From the NCBI GenBank assembly GCA_903813345.2, contig CAIIXF020000010.1:10410349-10470348 (forward strand): a stretch of DNA of 60,000 nt. The letters run 5' to 3'. Below are positions 1 to 11,445 of the stretch, piece after piece. The stretch is from Owenia fusiformis. Taxonomy: Eukaryota; Annelida; Polychaeta; Sabellida; Oweniidae. Each line of letters opens with the position of its first letter. Position 1 is the stretch's first letter. The notes below the pieces were generated by a model. It was not told the origin of the DNA, ran no database searches, and saw only the letters and a program-made list of their open reading frames with translations. Made by a program: the position numbers and the translations under genes.

Positions 1-340
1 CTGCACAGGACATATTTTGTCAACTCATGAAATCTCACTTGCGCCAACTTCTCAGTGGTTGAACATTCCAATGTTGAAGATTCCAATGCTAGCAGATCGA
101 CATGTGTGGTGACAACAGGAAGGCATTCTTTCTCATAAGTGAAGGGCTGTGACAGAACTCTATGAATAACCCAATCGAGTGGCCATTTTGTACCTGTGAT
201 ATTTTTATTGAGACACACTGTAATAACCTAGATGCGAGTAGAAATAATCTTGATTTACATCATTAAAAATTCACAATTCAGTCGAACTGGTGTCATATTT
301 GGAATCTACATATAAAATTACATCCACAAATGTGGTTTTG
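1..340. other. non-coding, nothing recognised
   Basis: AT-rich sequence with short chance frames only. Confidence 0.5.
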
Positions 341-655
341 AAAAGAGTTTATCAACTTTGAAAATTTAATTTTCTTTGAAAATGTGACTTCTAGGTTGGG
401 GAGATTCCCCATAGACCCCATGTTGTAAAACTACAAAAAGTGAAATATCTTTTCTTGTGTTGGGCAGATAATATTTTCTTTTACTGGACATATTTTAATT
501 TGTATAACTATCACATACATAAAGGCAATTTGAAAAGTGATCCATTAAAACTGATGCATATTCAAGTTTAAGGGAATTTTGTATTACCCTGCCATGTCAT
601 TTCCCCCGAATCAGCAAACTGGTGGCGAAACTGGTAACTACCTACTCGCATCTGA
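341..655 (+). repeat. dispersed repeat family A, copy 1
   Basis: Shares ordered blocks with 54171-54512: GTTTATCAACTTT, AAATGTGACTTCT, CCATAGACCCCATG, GTGAAATATCTTTTCTTGT, then near the end TGGTG(G)CGAAACTGGTAACT and GCATCTG. No TIR or frame found; nature unknown. Confidence 0.7.
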
Positions 656-2572
656 GTAATTATTATTATGGAATATTGTGTTGACTTAAGTTATGATGCA
701 TAAAAGTCATGGAGTTGTGTTATTGACGCAGTGAGAGCCTTGAATAATCATTTGGACACCAGTGTCAAGAAATTAATATCTTAATTACTTTATCTTGATT
801 ACTTACTCAAACTGCCACAGCTCACATATAAACAACTACTTTAGATGTTTGCAGAAGAAAATGTAAATATTATTTATATATAATCTAATTAATGACAATT
901 CATATGGCCAACAGAAGATCCTGAAAGCTACATTTGAGGTCAGTGAAATCTTATGAGTATCAAAACCACAAAATCGCTTGTAATAGTCAGAGGGCAGCGT
1001 GCCAATATGAATTACATTCAGGGTAGTGTAATTGACCCATAGATGACACTGTGTATTGTTTGACATCAAATTGAAATAACTTCTTAATCAAGAAATAATT
1101 AATGGCATGTATACATAGTACGTATGTGACGTACATGTGACAATTGACATCCTGAAGTGTCATGGTTTCCAGTTTCATTGTAGGTGTCATGATATCCTAA
1201 TCTACAGGAGATGGTATTGCTCAAGATATGTTTTTCTTATTGGACAGGAAAATAATTTTGCCGTGTGTTTTTTTACGGAATATAACTTTCTCACAGAAAT
1301 CCACAGTTTGACAATATTTTCATAATTTTACAATATTCTTCCTCAAACAATGAAATTAGGATTGTCGGGGGAACATTTTGTACTTCTGAAACGAGTGCGC
1401 TTTACATTTTAAACTCTCTTCTCTTCTGCCATTTAACATTTATCTATTATTCATGAACAAGATTTTATCAAAATTGAGTATGGTAATTTTTTTGAGATTG
1501 TTCTAGTTTGATGTTTAACAATAGATATACAAGGAAAAAGAAAAAAACCAACTGCATATCTTGTCCTTGTAGAATGAATAATGTCATCAGCTGGCATGTC
1601 ATCAACATTTTAAATAGCAAAAATTGAATGTTAGAAAACGAAGAGTTCATTTAGATTATAGAAATTAAAGTGCAAAATAGAAATGATCAGAAGGCCGATT
1701 TGGTAAAGCAAAATTGTCTGCAGGGGCATCACTACTCTGTGAACATCATCATTACAAAAGTTTGAGTCTGATGTCAAATAACAAGCGTCCTTTGTTTTTG
1801 TTCTCTATTAATTGATGTATAATAGTGTCCTCTGTCAATTCCTTTGGAACGTACATGTAACCATAGAAATAATAGTACATTCTCCTTCTTGGCATTTCTA
1901 TGACGTACTCATATCATTGTAACCTGTGTTCACCCCTTGTTGTTTTTCTATATTGAAAAATGTAGAAAATATTGAAAATGTTACGATTGATAAAGGACCA
2001 TGGATTTCTATTTACAGAGGGTATTCTCAAATAACATTGAAATAGGAGCTTTATACAATAGCTCTATGACATCTTTGTCACAGCATTAATTAATAATATC
2101 ACATATGCCAGTACTATTACGATCTGATTAATCCTGTCAACGGATGTACATGTATTGGCGGAAATGTCTTAAGTTGGTAATTATCTTATAAGTCGAGATT
2201 ATTATACAAGATTGACGACAGTCTTAAAATTGATGATCGTCTTGGCGATATTACAGATTATCATTATGTTAGCCACTGTTTTAATTGTCAGAAAGTACAC
2301 ATAATATTTTACATGCGTTTCTTGTGCTGAAAATAGCAAAATGATATGAAATAATAGTGAATATATTTACTATTGCTTTTATCTCATATGATGAATTTGG
2401 TAGTTATAATCATGGGCTTTCTATTGAAAATCCATGTTATGATCAAGCATTGCATTTCAGAAAGTTTTATTTCAATAGACAAGCTTTTAGTTGTAATAAT
2501 CTTGATTTTCATGATTTGATAAATTACTCAAAATTTAATCAAAGTGATATTATATTTAAAATCTACACTCCT
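656..2572. other. non-coding, nothing recognised
   Basis: AT-rich; only 60-80-codon frames on both strands, F/Y/I/N-rich as expected by chance. The 97-codon frame starting at 2357 runs into the dispersed repeat at 2573 and has no recognisable content. Confidence 0.5.
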
Positions 2573-2790
2573 TTGATATATAAGTTTTTCTTTGAAAATG
2601 TGATTTCTCTAGGTGCGTTAGATCCCCAAAGAGGCCATCAAGAAAAATGAAATATTTTTAACTGTATCTAACAGATAAAACATATGCAATTTCTTTTACT
2701 CAGCATACTTTAATGGCATAATTATCAAACTCAAAAAGATTAGATGAAAATGAATCCATTAAACTTAAACAGGTTCATTCTAAAGAAAGA
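2573..2790 (+). repeat. dispersed repeat family A, copy 2 (partial, diverged)
   Basis: Carries the left-hand blocks of the family (TTTCTTTGAAAATGTGATTTCT, GATCCCCAAAGAGGCC, ATGAAATATTTTTAACTGT, ATGAATCCATTAAACTTAAA) but lacks the right end. Confidence 0.5.
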
Positions 2791-2965
2791 CACATATTGG
2801 AACTCTTATGCTCAAAACGTCTATGTGTTTGCATAAAAGATGGAACTACTAGACATGATACACACTAAATTAAGAAAAAATACAGAGATCTTATTTAAAG
2901 TGGCCTCTTAAATGGTGACATTTAGGAATATCAGCAGTTTGACTTCAATAATACTGTACCAATGG

Positions 2966-3025
2966 TAAACTTAAACATTACTACCACTGGAATATTCTTT
3001 CCAGTGGTAGTAATGTTTAAGTTTA
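2966..3025. repeat. perfect 27-bp inverted repeat, 6-base loop
   Basis: Arms 2966-2992 and 2999-3025 are exact reverse complements over 27 bases (starting TAAACTTAAACATTACTACC), separated by TATTCT. It could be a small snap-back insertion or a hairpin RNA source. Perfect pairing is unlike a typical animal pre-miRNA, which has bulges. Confidence 0.9.
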
Positions 3026-4437
3026 AGGTATAGAATAATTGATTTTGACTTGAATTTCCCATCATATCTTTCAGAGTCAACTGTGGTGTCAAACTTTCAT
3101 AATTCATTCAAGAGTTTACAATTCAATTAGTTTTGAGTTTGTTATGAATGTCCAATGAGTCCCATTGGAAAGATAATCCAAAGTTACATTAACTTTCCAA
3201 CTGTCAAGTATTTTTGATGAAATTTACCTATATTTTCACGATGTCCTTAATAGTTAGAATGCCCTCCTCGGGCAGCTTTTATTGCTTTAAAATGAAAAGG
3301 ATATTATGATATCTCAGCAGTATGTTGAAAAGTTAATCTTTTTCGCGTTCCACTCCTTAATAAAAGTCTTCCCCACTATCTGTTACCCATCCCCCCTGAA
3401 TGCTACACATCTAACCCTTTACACAAATTGATTTAACCCACTGCCATAAAACATATTTGTCATCTAAATTTCCTTGGACACTTCTGATGCCTGATTTTAA
3501 AATCATGCCAAGTATGCCAAATTTCTAGGTCTACAGTCACCGCAATTGATACAACATAGCAAGTTGTAAAATTGAATGACAGGTATGAGATATATGCCAA
3601 TCAACGTAACTGAAGATGATCTTTCCAATGGTATATTACACTAGGTACCATGTATTGAGGCTTCGGCTGTTGTAGGGGAGCCAGGACTTATTTGACATCC
3701 TGTAAATAGATAAAAAAAGAAAAGAATAAAGAGCAAATTATATATATGGTGCATTTCAGAATTATAACATGAAGTTTTTTATTTTCATACTTATCAATTT
3801 GCATGTAGTGTCCTCATGTTTCTTCTTCAATTTCATTTATTGAAAATTTTGTTTTCATTTTTTTGTTCATTTATTGTAACACGAAATGGGTATTGCGTGG
3901 TACATTTTATTTATTTATTTTATAAATATTTATTTATGTTTGTTTAACATAAAAAACTGTATATTGTCTATACATATAATTACATATATGAGTATGACAT
4001 ATGTCAAAAAAGGCCTTTCATTTCTTCAGCCGCCAGTCGCAGCAGTATTTATGGTTTAATTAGACATGTAAGCTGTCATCGGGTCTGTATAGCGAAATAC
4101 TTATTAGATTCCCGTGGTATGTTCCTTCAATATACTAATATAATGAATTCTTTCATTTACAGTCTGAATAGTAAAACTAATAATTTTCATAACTTTTCAA
4201 AGTTATTCTTGTGAATGGCACTTCAGTTTGGAATTTGACAATACGTCCATTATTGGCTGGTTGAGATGGGAATAATGTAATCATATGGGGTGTTTCATCT
4301 TTTAAGACCTTATTGATAGTGTATAGAATATTAATATGTCATTATTTATGACCAATTTTCTCATATTCATTCGGTTCTCTGTTATGTTTAAAAACATGGA
4401 TTTTTTTGGAAAAGAAACCTTCCTAATTTTTTATTTT
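3026..4437. other. non-coding; TTTATTTA-rich stretch at 3905-3950
   Basis: No repeat partner or gene seen apart from simple AT-rich sequence. Confidence 0.5.
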
Positions 4438-4600
4438 TATATTTGATTTGATTTGAAAACTTTATTTATTCTGGGGAGCTCTATCAGTACAACACTGGTC
4501 TTCCTAGAGGCCCAGTAATAATTTACAATTATTTACAATATGTACAATAAATATAGAAACATACAAATAGATATATAGGACATAACGAACAATTTGATTG
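4438..4600 (-). mobile_element. LINE- or SINE-type 3' end with ATCAA repeat tail
   Basis: On the minus strand the sequence ends in AAATAAAG followed by repeated ATCAA units, preceded by a GC-richer block (CTGGGCCTCTAGGAAGACC). This is the usual look of a 5'-truncated non-LTR element 3' end. No coding left. Confidence 0.5.
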
Positions 4601-4804
4601 AAATTGTGAATGGTAATCTTCGGCACTTTCTGTGATTGGAAAAATAAATTCCCACGTTAAATTATGTGTCTATTGAACCTTCCGATTTCGGATAAGCTAC
4701 AAGTCAGATTTTCATATTTGTTAGATGACAGTACAGGGAATGTGGATATAAGCCCAGGGACACTATTTGAGAAGTGAACTATAAAGTTTGCCTAATTATA
4801 GGCT

Positions 4805-5040
4805 CTAATTCGACAAACTTAAATATTTAAAAAGGTCGCATCTTCTTTTTGTAATCACAAAACAGGCTTCTCTGAAGCTCTTATCTTGCTTCATTCATAA
4901 TTAAGTAAAAATTAGACAAACTCAAATATTTAAAAAAGTTGTTTTTGTGACATGCATTTTTTTTATAATACTATTATCACAAAACAGGCTTCACTCAAGT
5001 TCTTTCATCATCCTTCATTCAAAATTGAATAAAAATTACC
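4805..5040 (+). repeat. diverged tandem duplication, about 105 and 125 bp
   Basis: Both halves have, in order, GACAAACT(T/C)AAATATTTAAAAAA, ATCACAAAACAGGCTTC, a CTTCATTC block and AAGTAAAAATT or AATAAAAATT. The second copy carries a T-rich insertion. Confidence 0.75.
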
Positions 5041-5704
5041 ATGACATTTAATGTTATAAAACACTCAACAAATCGTCGTTAAGATCAAGGGATTAAAATA
5101 TTTTAGTGTTAAGATACTGTCCTGTCATGGGGCGAGTCACATTACAAAACTTTGAAGTCTTGCTGAAATAAGTATAATGAATAGTCAAAACTTTCAGTTG
5201 CCAAATTTTAAATAGATTGTAAAAAGTAAAGTATGTACATGTATGTTATGGGGATAGTTTTACATGTACTTTAGTACTGTCAGTTATATATGAATATGTA
5301 TATTAGGTCCGTATATTAGCGCAAGTGCGATATGGGTAAAAATAGAGCATGAATAAAGCTTTAAAGCGGCATGCAAAGCGGCTTTGCACGGTGCTTAACA
5401 GAGTGAGAACATTTCAATGAATTGGTTAGAATGAATGTATATAATCCATTCCATCCCAAGCAATTATTATCACAACCAAAAACAGAAAAGAAGATTCTGA
5501 TTTACAGGGCAGCTCATTCGTCAAATTAAAAATTTGGCAATACTAATTTAGGGCAATTTTGTTAAAATTTTGTCTCGGCAAAGTTTTCACTTGAGGTACT
5601 CTATCATTATCAAAAAACTGTTTAATAAAGTTGACATAGTTTACATTTGATTGTACTTGACTGGTGCTACATTGTAGTTGTCTTGTGGTGATATGCATAG
5701 GAGG

Positions 5705-5920
5705 GGGAGGTGGGTCAGGCCATTAGCCAGAATTTTCCAAGGGGGGTTCACTTTTCCAAAAAATTCTAGGGGGTTCACTTTGGTAAATTTGGCCAAAAAT
5801 TACTCAAAAAATAGTCAGAATGGTGAAAAACTGCATGATTTTGAAAGAAATTTTGGCCAGGGGGGGGAGGTTTGCTTGAACCCTTCGAACCCCCCCCCCC
5901 TGGCTACAGGCCTGTGGGTG
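5705..5920. mobile_element. G/C-run element with GGCC...TAGCCAG inverted ends
   Basis: The left end CAGGCCATTAGCCAG and the right end CTGGCTACAGGCCTG are inverted copies (13 of 15 match). Inside are GGGGGGTTCAC words on the left and a long C run with GAACCCCC on the right, so much of it can fold back. The 89-codon frame here is a by-product of the repeat. Confidence 0.6.
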
Positions 5921-6093
5921 GCACAAGAACTCTTGGCATCAAGATAGGCCTAGTAGAAAACGGTTCATCATTTCAACTTGAAATTTTTACAAATGCAAGA
6001 CCTTCTGAAGCAGTATTAAAAGAAACTTCCTAAAGTTAGGAATTCATAAACTTCATTGTTCTCTTACTTATTGTTCTCTTACTTATCCCCCAG

Positions 6094-6149
6094 GATATCA
6101 GCAGCCCTCCTATCTTTTGTTTCATTGCAAGGCATTTTACCATTTACAG
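6094..6149 (+). other. possible exon (weak)
   Basis: Preceded by a good polypyrimidine tract and CAG (TTCTCTTACTTATCCCCCAG) and followed by GTGACA. All three frames are open over 56 bases, so the frame gives little support. Confidence 0.12.
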
Positions 6150-6171
6150 GTGACATCCAGGTTAAAATGAA

Positions 6172-6275
6172 TATTGTACTTTATTGTTTATTTATATAAG
6201 GGGACATCTAATGCTTACAGCGCTTTGCCCCTTGTAATTGTATCTAAATGAATTGTGCTTACAATAAATATGAAA
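6172..6275 (-). mobile_element. LINE 3'-tail fragment
   Basis: Minus strand ends with AAATAAACAATAAAG after a GC-richer block (GGGGCAAAGCGCTGTAAGC), the same architecture as 4438-4600. Family not identified. Confidence 0.4.
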
Positions 6276-6944
6276 GATGTTAAAAAAATTGTTCTCTTAC
6301 TGTGACATCATTATCTCCATGGTTACAACAATACAATGGATTTTACTAATTCGTTTCTGTTCTGTTCCAGACTAGCCTTATAATCCAATTAGGTTTTGGG
6401 CATGCTTGTTAATTCATTTTAAGTGCGATATTTAACACTTTGTTTCTTGTTTTACTTAGTCATCATATTGGTAGACCTTAGGGTTGTGCTGTTTGCTTTA
6501 ATGTTTCCCTTTGGGCTTTTCAAAATGAATTATCTTATTGGTGTTATTGTAATATTACCTTGCATTCATCTTCAAATTTTCAATTTCCTCGCCATTTGAA
6601 CTGCCATTGCGCCATTTGGGTCTTACTGATTGCCTTAAGTTTATTTTTTCATGGTAGCATTATTCCCTTCCTCCATATTGCGTATGTTGTTCTACGTATT
6701 TGACAAAATTTCTTCCAAAACTGAAAGGGACGAACACTATGTTTGGGTCATACTGTTCTATAGAGTATACCAGAGAGATGCATCTAATATATAAGCCCAA
6801 TGCACAATTCCATTATAAAACTCATACAAAAACATGAAAAAACATTGATGTCACTTTCACATTATTCAATCAATTTGTGTTATATTATGTTTTGACTATC
6901 AAAAGGCCTTGTTAAAATGTGTAGAATGTTTAGCTTCCTAGTCA

Positions 6945-7040
6945 ACTCATACCCAAGACAAGTCGTACCCAAGACAAGTCGTACCCAAGACAACTCGTAC
7001 CCAAGATAACTGGTACCCAAGACAACTCGTACCCAATTTA
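6945..7040 (+). repeat. six tandem 16-bp repeats
   Basis: Consensus ACTCGTACCCAAGACA with small variants (ACTCAT, AGTCGT, ACTGGT); forms the left subterminal repeat of the 6933-7970 element. Confidence 0.9.
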
Positions 7041-7917
7041 TTTCCAGTATTGTGGGTGCATATTAGGAAAACAAATTGAGTTTTTTATAATAAAGTTTTC
7101 ATGTTATAATGTGGCTCAAATAAGCCTCAATATTTTTTTTAAATTTAGAAGACATGTTTTCTTTTTGAATTTAGAAGACATTTTTTCTCAATGGATTAAG
7201 TAAAGCATTTTGATTTAACTTGAATCACCTTTTTTATTAATAAAAGAAGTGCTTGAAGTGCTTGTTCTCAACATTTTTTGTCAAACACATATATAAATAA
7301 ATATAATTACAACAGTGACTTTTCTACAAATGAATCATACAATTAATTTAGTGCGTTTCGAGAAAGTTTAAAGGAAGTTTAATCTGTTAATTTTTTTTTT
7401 TCTAATTGGAACTAAATTGGATCATGTTTGAGCACATGCATACTAAGTGTTATAATATATCATAATATTTGATATTAATATTATATATTATTAAATATAT
7501 TATATTATTAAAAATATTTTATTGCTAAATTTCATGAATATGACTTCTGCTAATATGAAATTCTAGACAAATAGATTATCTGTTTAATAAGAAATTAGGT
7601 CCAAGATTTGATAAATCTATACATTGATAAGGATACCATTTTCAAAATGAATTGAATCTGACACTTGTTCCAAACACACATACAATATTTTGAAAAATGA
7701 TTATGAATGTGTGGAATAAACATATGTCTCTTCACTCTAACATCCAATATAAAATAATAGTCAAAATAAATTGACACTCAAAGCTCAAAATGTCACAAAA
7801 TTAAAACAATTTCTTCTGAAAATTCTTCAAACTTCTGAACAGTATATTACAATTATAATATGTATATCTATACACATTCCCAGTCCAACGCTTGATTCAA
7901 AACAAAATATATACTAA

Positions 7918-7966
7918 GGTACGAGTTGTCTTGGGTACGACTTGTCTTTGGTACGAGTTGACCAGT
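7918..7966 (-). repeat. inverted 16-bp repeats, right subterminal array
   Basis: Reads GGTACGAGT then TGTCTTGGGTACGACT then TGTCTTTGGTACGAGT on the plus strand, the reverse complement of the left array. Confidence 0.88.
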
Positions 7967-7970
7967 TACC

Positions 7971-9068
7971 GAATGTTTAACATGTGGTGTATGCATTTTT
8001 TTAGTTATAACAAAATGGTACGATTCCTTTTACTGAAATTCATTTCTTTTGTTTGGAAAGGTTATTAATTAAGTTGTAATTTGTTCATATCAAGCAAACA
8101 TTTCAATAATTGTTGCCTAATATCAAATTGCAGAGAAATTGATTATATATATAACCCTAGGGGGATGACTCTTAGTGCATTGTACTCTTTACTTGCACTC
8201 TTATGGCCTGCACTATTGACTGTACTATACTGTATGCACATTTCCATTTTTTATCTTAATGAGATTTTTTCATATTCAATTTTTAATGTTTGTCAAATAT
8301 GTGTTTTTTATTTAAAGTTCTTGTTATTTGGTTGATATGTTGACATCAAAATCATAAATATTACAGTTACTTTGGATCATGCTATAGGAATGAGAATTTC
8401 ACCTTCAAAATGGTATTTATTTTAACCTGCTAGTAACACACTTATTTAACAGTTTCAGACTCGGCTCATCCGTGTAATTAACTGTGATTCCTTAAAATAA
8501 CAGCTTTTGCCCAAACATTATGGCATTTCCTAAAAGATATCACTTAGGTTATAATTTTTGAAGAGTGAAAAAAGCGGGAATCGAAAAAGAGTATATGTAT
8601 ATAATTTAGAAAATTATAGCTGTTTGTTGTAAAAACAGCAAGCTATTTGATAACAATGTCCTTCAATGCAGCAAACGGGTTTGAATACAGATCACAGCTT
8701 GCCCATTTCTACACTATAATCAATGTGGACCTCTTGTGTCCAAATCACCATGTTTGATAGATTTTTGTTGACAGAATGGGACTGACAGTTAGGAACCTGG
8801 ATCTTGTCTGACACTGTGTTTCTGTTATTTAAATATCACTCTGTTTGCAAAAATCTAGGGGACCAAAAAATGAATGGTTGGAGACAAAATGTCAGACTTG
8901 TTTTTTTATGTGCCTATATTTTTGTAAATATTTTGGGTCGACTCATCATATCCAGGACCTGGAAACATATATCGATATTTAAAATGAGACCAAAATATTA
9001 CATTTAGTGTTATTTTTGTTTATTTACTGCTTTGGCACCACATATGATATACTCCACTTTTATATCAT
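7971..9068. other. non-coding, nothing recognised
   Basis: Contains only chance frames (for example 8081-8335, very rich in L, F, I and Y). Confidence 0.5.
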
Positions 9069-9074
9069 TTTATT
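9069..9074 (-). terminator. AATAAA hexamer next to the stop of a small open frame
   Basis: An AATAAA hexamer on the minus strand sits directly after the stop codon of the 61-codon frame 9076-9261. It may serve as its poly(A) signal or be chance in AT-rich DNA. Confidence 0.2.
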
Positions 9075-9075
9075 T

Positions 9076-9261
9076 TCACTTATATACAAGTGGTATCTTT
9101 AAAACCACACTTCTTTCAGTCTTGTTGATGGGGTCATGAATTGCATTTAGATTTATAGAAATGGTAGATTCAAATAATTCATCAAGAGCCACAACTCCAC
9201 CCAGTCTTTTCACGAGTTCTACTTGACGGGACAGTGACTGTATGTTTATTTCTGCTGGCAT
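9076..9261 (-). CDS. small open frame or exon, unknown product
   Basis: A 61-codon frame with balanced, protein-like composition (an amphipathic stretch SLSRQVELVKRLGGVVALDEL at about residues 9-29), unlike the F/Y/I/N-rich chance frames around it. An in-frame TGA lies two codons before the ATG, the ATG has A at -3, and an AATAAA abuts the stop. I do not recognise the product. It could be a small gene, a retroposed fragment or one exon of a larger gene. Confidence 0.3.
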   Translation of the reverse strand: MPAEINIQSLSRQVELVKRLGGVVALDELFESTISINLNAIHDPINKTERSVVLKIPLVYK

Positions 9262-9559
9262 CTTTCAGTCTTAAAATCATAACTTATTTCTTAAAAACAC
9301 CACCATACAATTTTCTTTTTCATCATATGTAATTACCATATGTTTTGATAAGTTATATTGCATGATGTTAAACATGCTTACAGTGACATTTTAAATATAG
9401 TTTTTGATTTGATTATTGGTTCGGTTGGTTCATAGAGGGGACACTAACAATGACATTTTTGTAAACCTTAAATGTTCAAGACTGGTAAGAATCCAAATTT
9501 AACCATCCTCTGAGTGCGGGGCTAAAATCCAGGGACCATGAATTCGCACAATACAGTGT

Positions 9560-9738
9560 ACAGTGAAACCTGTGTACATCGAACATTTTTTTGCCATTTT
9601 GCCAAGAAAAAAGGTTCAATGTTGGAAGGTGTTCCCTATAGTGAGGGTAACTTATACAGAAGGCAGTAGAGTATGTGGGGAGGAGGGACGATCAGGGGCA
9701 TTCACTAGGGAGGTTTACACTAAGACAGGCCTTACTGT
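9560..9738. mobile_element. MITE, ACAGTAAAACCT family, uninterrupted copy
   Basis: Ends ACAGTGAAACCTGTGT and GACAGGCCTTACTGT are imperfect inverted repeats. The interior matches the two halves of 19662-19996 (AGGTGTTC, GAGGGTAA, AGTATGTG, GGGAGG). Two overlapping short open frames here are by-products. Confidence 0.75.
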
Positions 9739-10758
9739 GCTATCCAGATAATTTTGGGATCTCACAAAAATCACAACACCAGACTAGAACTTCCTATCTC
9801 TGTAACCATTGGATAGGGCCTCACAATAAAAAAAGTTCAAACATTGACATTTTAGTATTTCTTATACATCCATGCTTCACTCATCTGGTAGAGTGTGTCT
9901 TATTATCAATCGCATCAATTACTATTATGCTACACTCCCTTTATGGTACAGCTACCATGAACATTAATTTACAGAATGGTGGGTTGGGACATTGAAATGG
10001 TCTGACAAAAAATCCCAGCAAACCAGAGACATAAAATGACATGTGATTATATGTCTTGAGCAAACTGAGCAATTATTTTTCAAGTGTTGAAAATTGCATA
10101 AGTTTTATGCAACGTTATTTTAACTCTGCATGTCCCCCACATATACCGATTTAATGTAAGTTATAAAATAAAGATGTTTGTAAAATTATGGACATTAATA
10201 GTCCTTCTTTGGAGGTCTATCTTGTTGAAAAGTTTCAAATCTGTTGGATAATCTATTCAGTATATATTTATTAAAATCCAGGTGTACATTCTTATCCCTG
10301 GTATCTTGGAACTGATTTTAAAATGGTTTGCGATTTATTCTTTTGATGGTAGAAATTAACGATCTTATGTATGTTTATCTCAAACTGCCAGGCAACCACG
10401 CATGTTTTCCAACTGTCTCTACCCAAAACGCTTACATACATATTTTTTTTTTTTTTTGTAATATATTTATAAAATTCCAGGTATACATATGTTTATCTAA
10501 TACTGACAGGTTTCTATAATGTCTGTAGCAAGCATACTTCAAATTCTCAACCTTTCTTGCCTTTCTTAAGGGGTCTGCGCATACACCCACTTGCAGTGTC
10601 CTTATTTCTGAATTCGGATATGGCCCAAAATTAAAATACATGCTTACAATGCTTTCTCCAGGTTGTATATGTAGTCATGCACCATGAATACAGAGAATAA
10701 ACTACTAAAAATGAATATGCACAAACATTATAAACCATTTCAATTTTTATATTTCCAG

Positions 10759-10805
10759 CCCAGTATTGCAGTATACAATGAGAGCTACAAGAAGAATACA
10801 TAAAG
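10759..10805 (+). other. possible exon (weak)
   Basis: Flanked by TTTTATATTTCCAG and GTAATG; one frame is open across 47 bases. Support is only splice-site likeness. Confidence 0.12.
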
Positions 10806-10989
10806 GTAATGTTTCTCCCTTATCTACAGCTCTTTTACAGTACAATGCACAATGTGATGCAAGATCTTGGGCATCTTGGGGGATGGGCATGTACTGCAAA
10901 TATTTTCTGGTTACAGAAACAGATGGGAGTTAGCAGAATATTTTTGTATAAATATTTTAACCCTACATATTTTTTTACTCTCATTTTCA

Positions 10990-11445
10990 CATCACTCTCA
11001 CATTGCAACACATTCACACTCCAAAAGAATCTATAACACACTCTCACTTCAACACACTGTCATATAAGGCACACTCTCACAACATACTCAAATTGCAGCA
11101 CACACTACACCACACTCTCACATTACAACACACTCACCTGACACTCACACTACAATACATATGTTTACTACAACATACTCAAATTACAACATACACCACA
11201 CTACACTCTCACTTTACAACACACTCAATCTCTAACACACTTTCATACTACAGCATACTCAAATTACAGCAGACACAATGTCACACACTCACACAACAAC
11301 ACACTTTTATACTACAACATACTCAAATTACAACATACACTACACTACACTCTAACATTACAACACACTCACCTGACAACACACTCACTCTACAACACAC
11401 TTTCATACTAAAACATACTTTTACTGCAACACACTCACTCACTCA
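10990..11445 (+). repeat. CACACT/ACAACA satellite with a higher-order unit
   Basis: Short words (CACACTC, TACAACA, ATACTCAAATTACAACATAC) recur in a unit of very roughly 70 bases, for example ACTACAACATACTCAAATTA near 11170 and near 11310 with a variant near 11247. The 199-codon frame across it is low-complexity (H, T, L, Q) and is not a gene. Confidence 0.85.

Larger units (their letters stand above)
6933..7970. mobile_element. 1.04-kb non-autonomous TIR element with 16-bp subterminal repeats and a 9-bp TSD
   Basis: GAATGTTTA occurs immediately outside both ends (6924-6932 and 7971-7979), a 9-bp target duplication. The left subterminal region is six tandem copies of a 16-bp unit (ACTCGTACCCAAGACA consensus, 6945-7040). 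The right region (about 7918-7960) has two to three copies of the same unit in reverse orientation. The interior is AT-rich with no transposase. A 9-bp duplication is the size made by Mutator-like transposases, and long TIRs with subterminal repeats fit that superfamily, but without a transposase the assignment is inference. Confidence 0.72.

Noticed and set aside
2357-2650. 97-codon open frame
   Set aside because: A few frames of this length are expected by chance at this base composition; it runs into a dispersed repeat and has no recognisable feature.
2966-3025. Annotated microRNA gene
   Set aside because: Perfect pairing without bulges and no longer imperfect stem; no evidence of processing, so listed only as a hairpin.
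6945-7040. CRISPR-like short repeats
   Set aside because: The 16-bp units are directly adjacent with no spacers and belong to a eukaryotic TIR element.
10835-11047. Overlapping frames on both strands at 10809-11067
   Set aside because: No splice support (the intron to the previous candidate would be about 25 bases) and no recognisable content.
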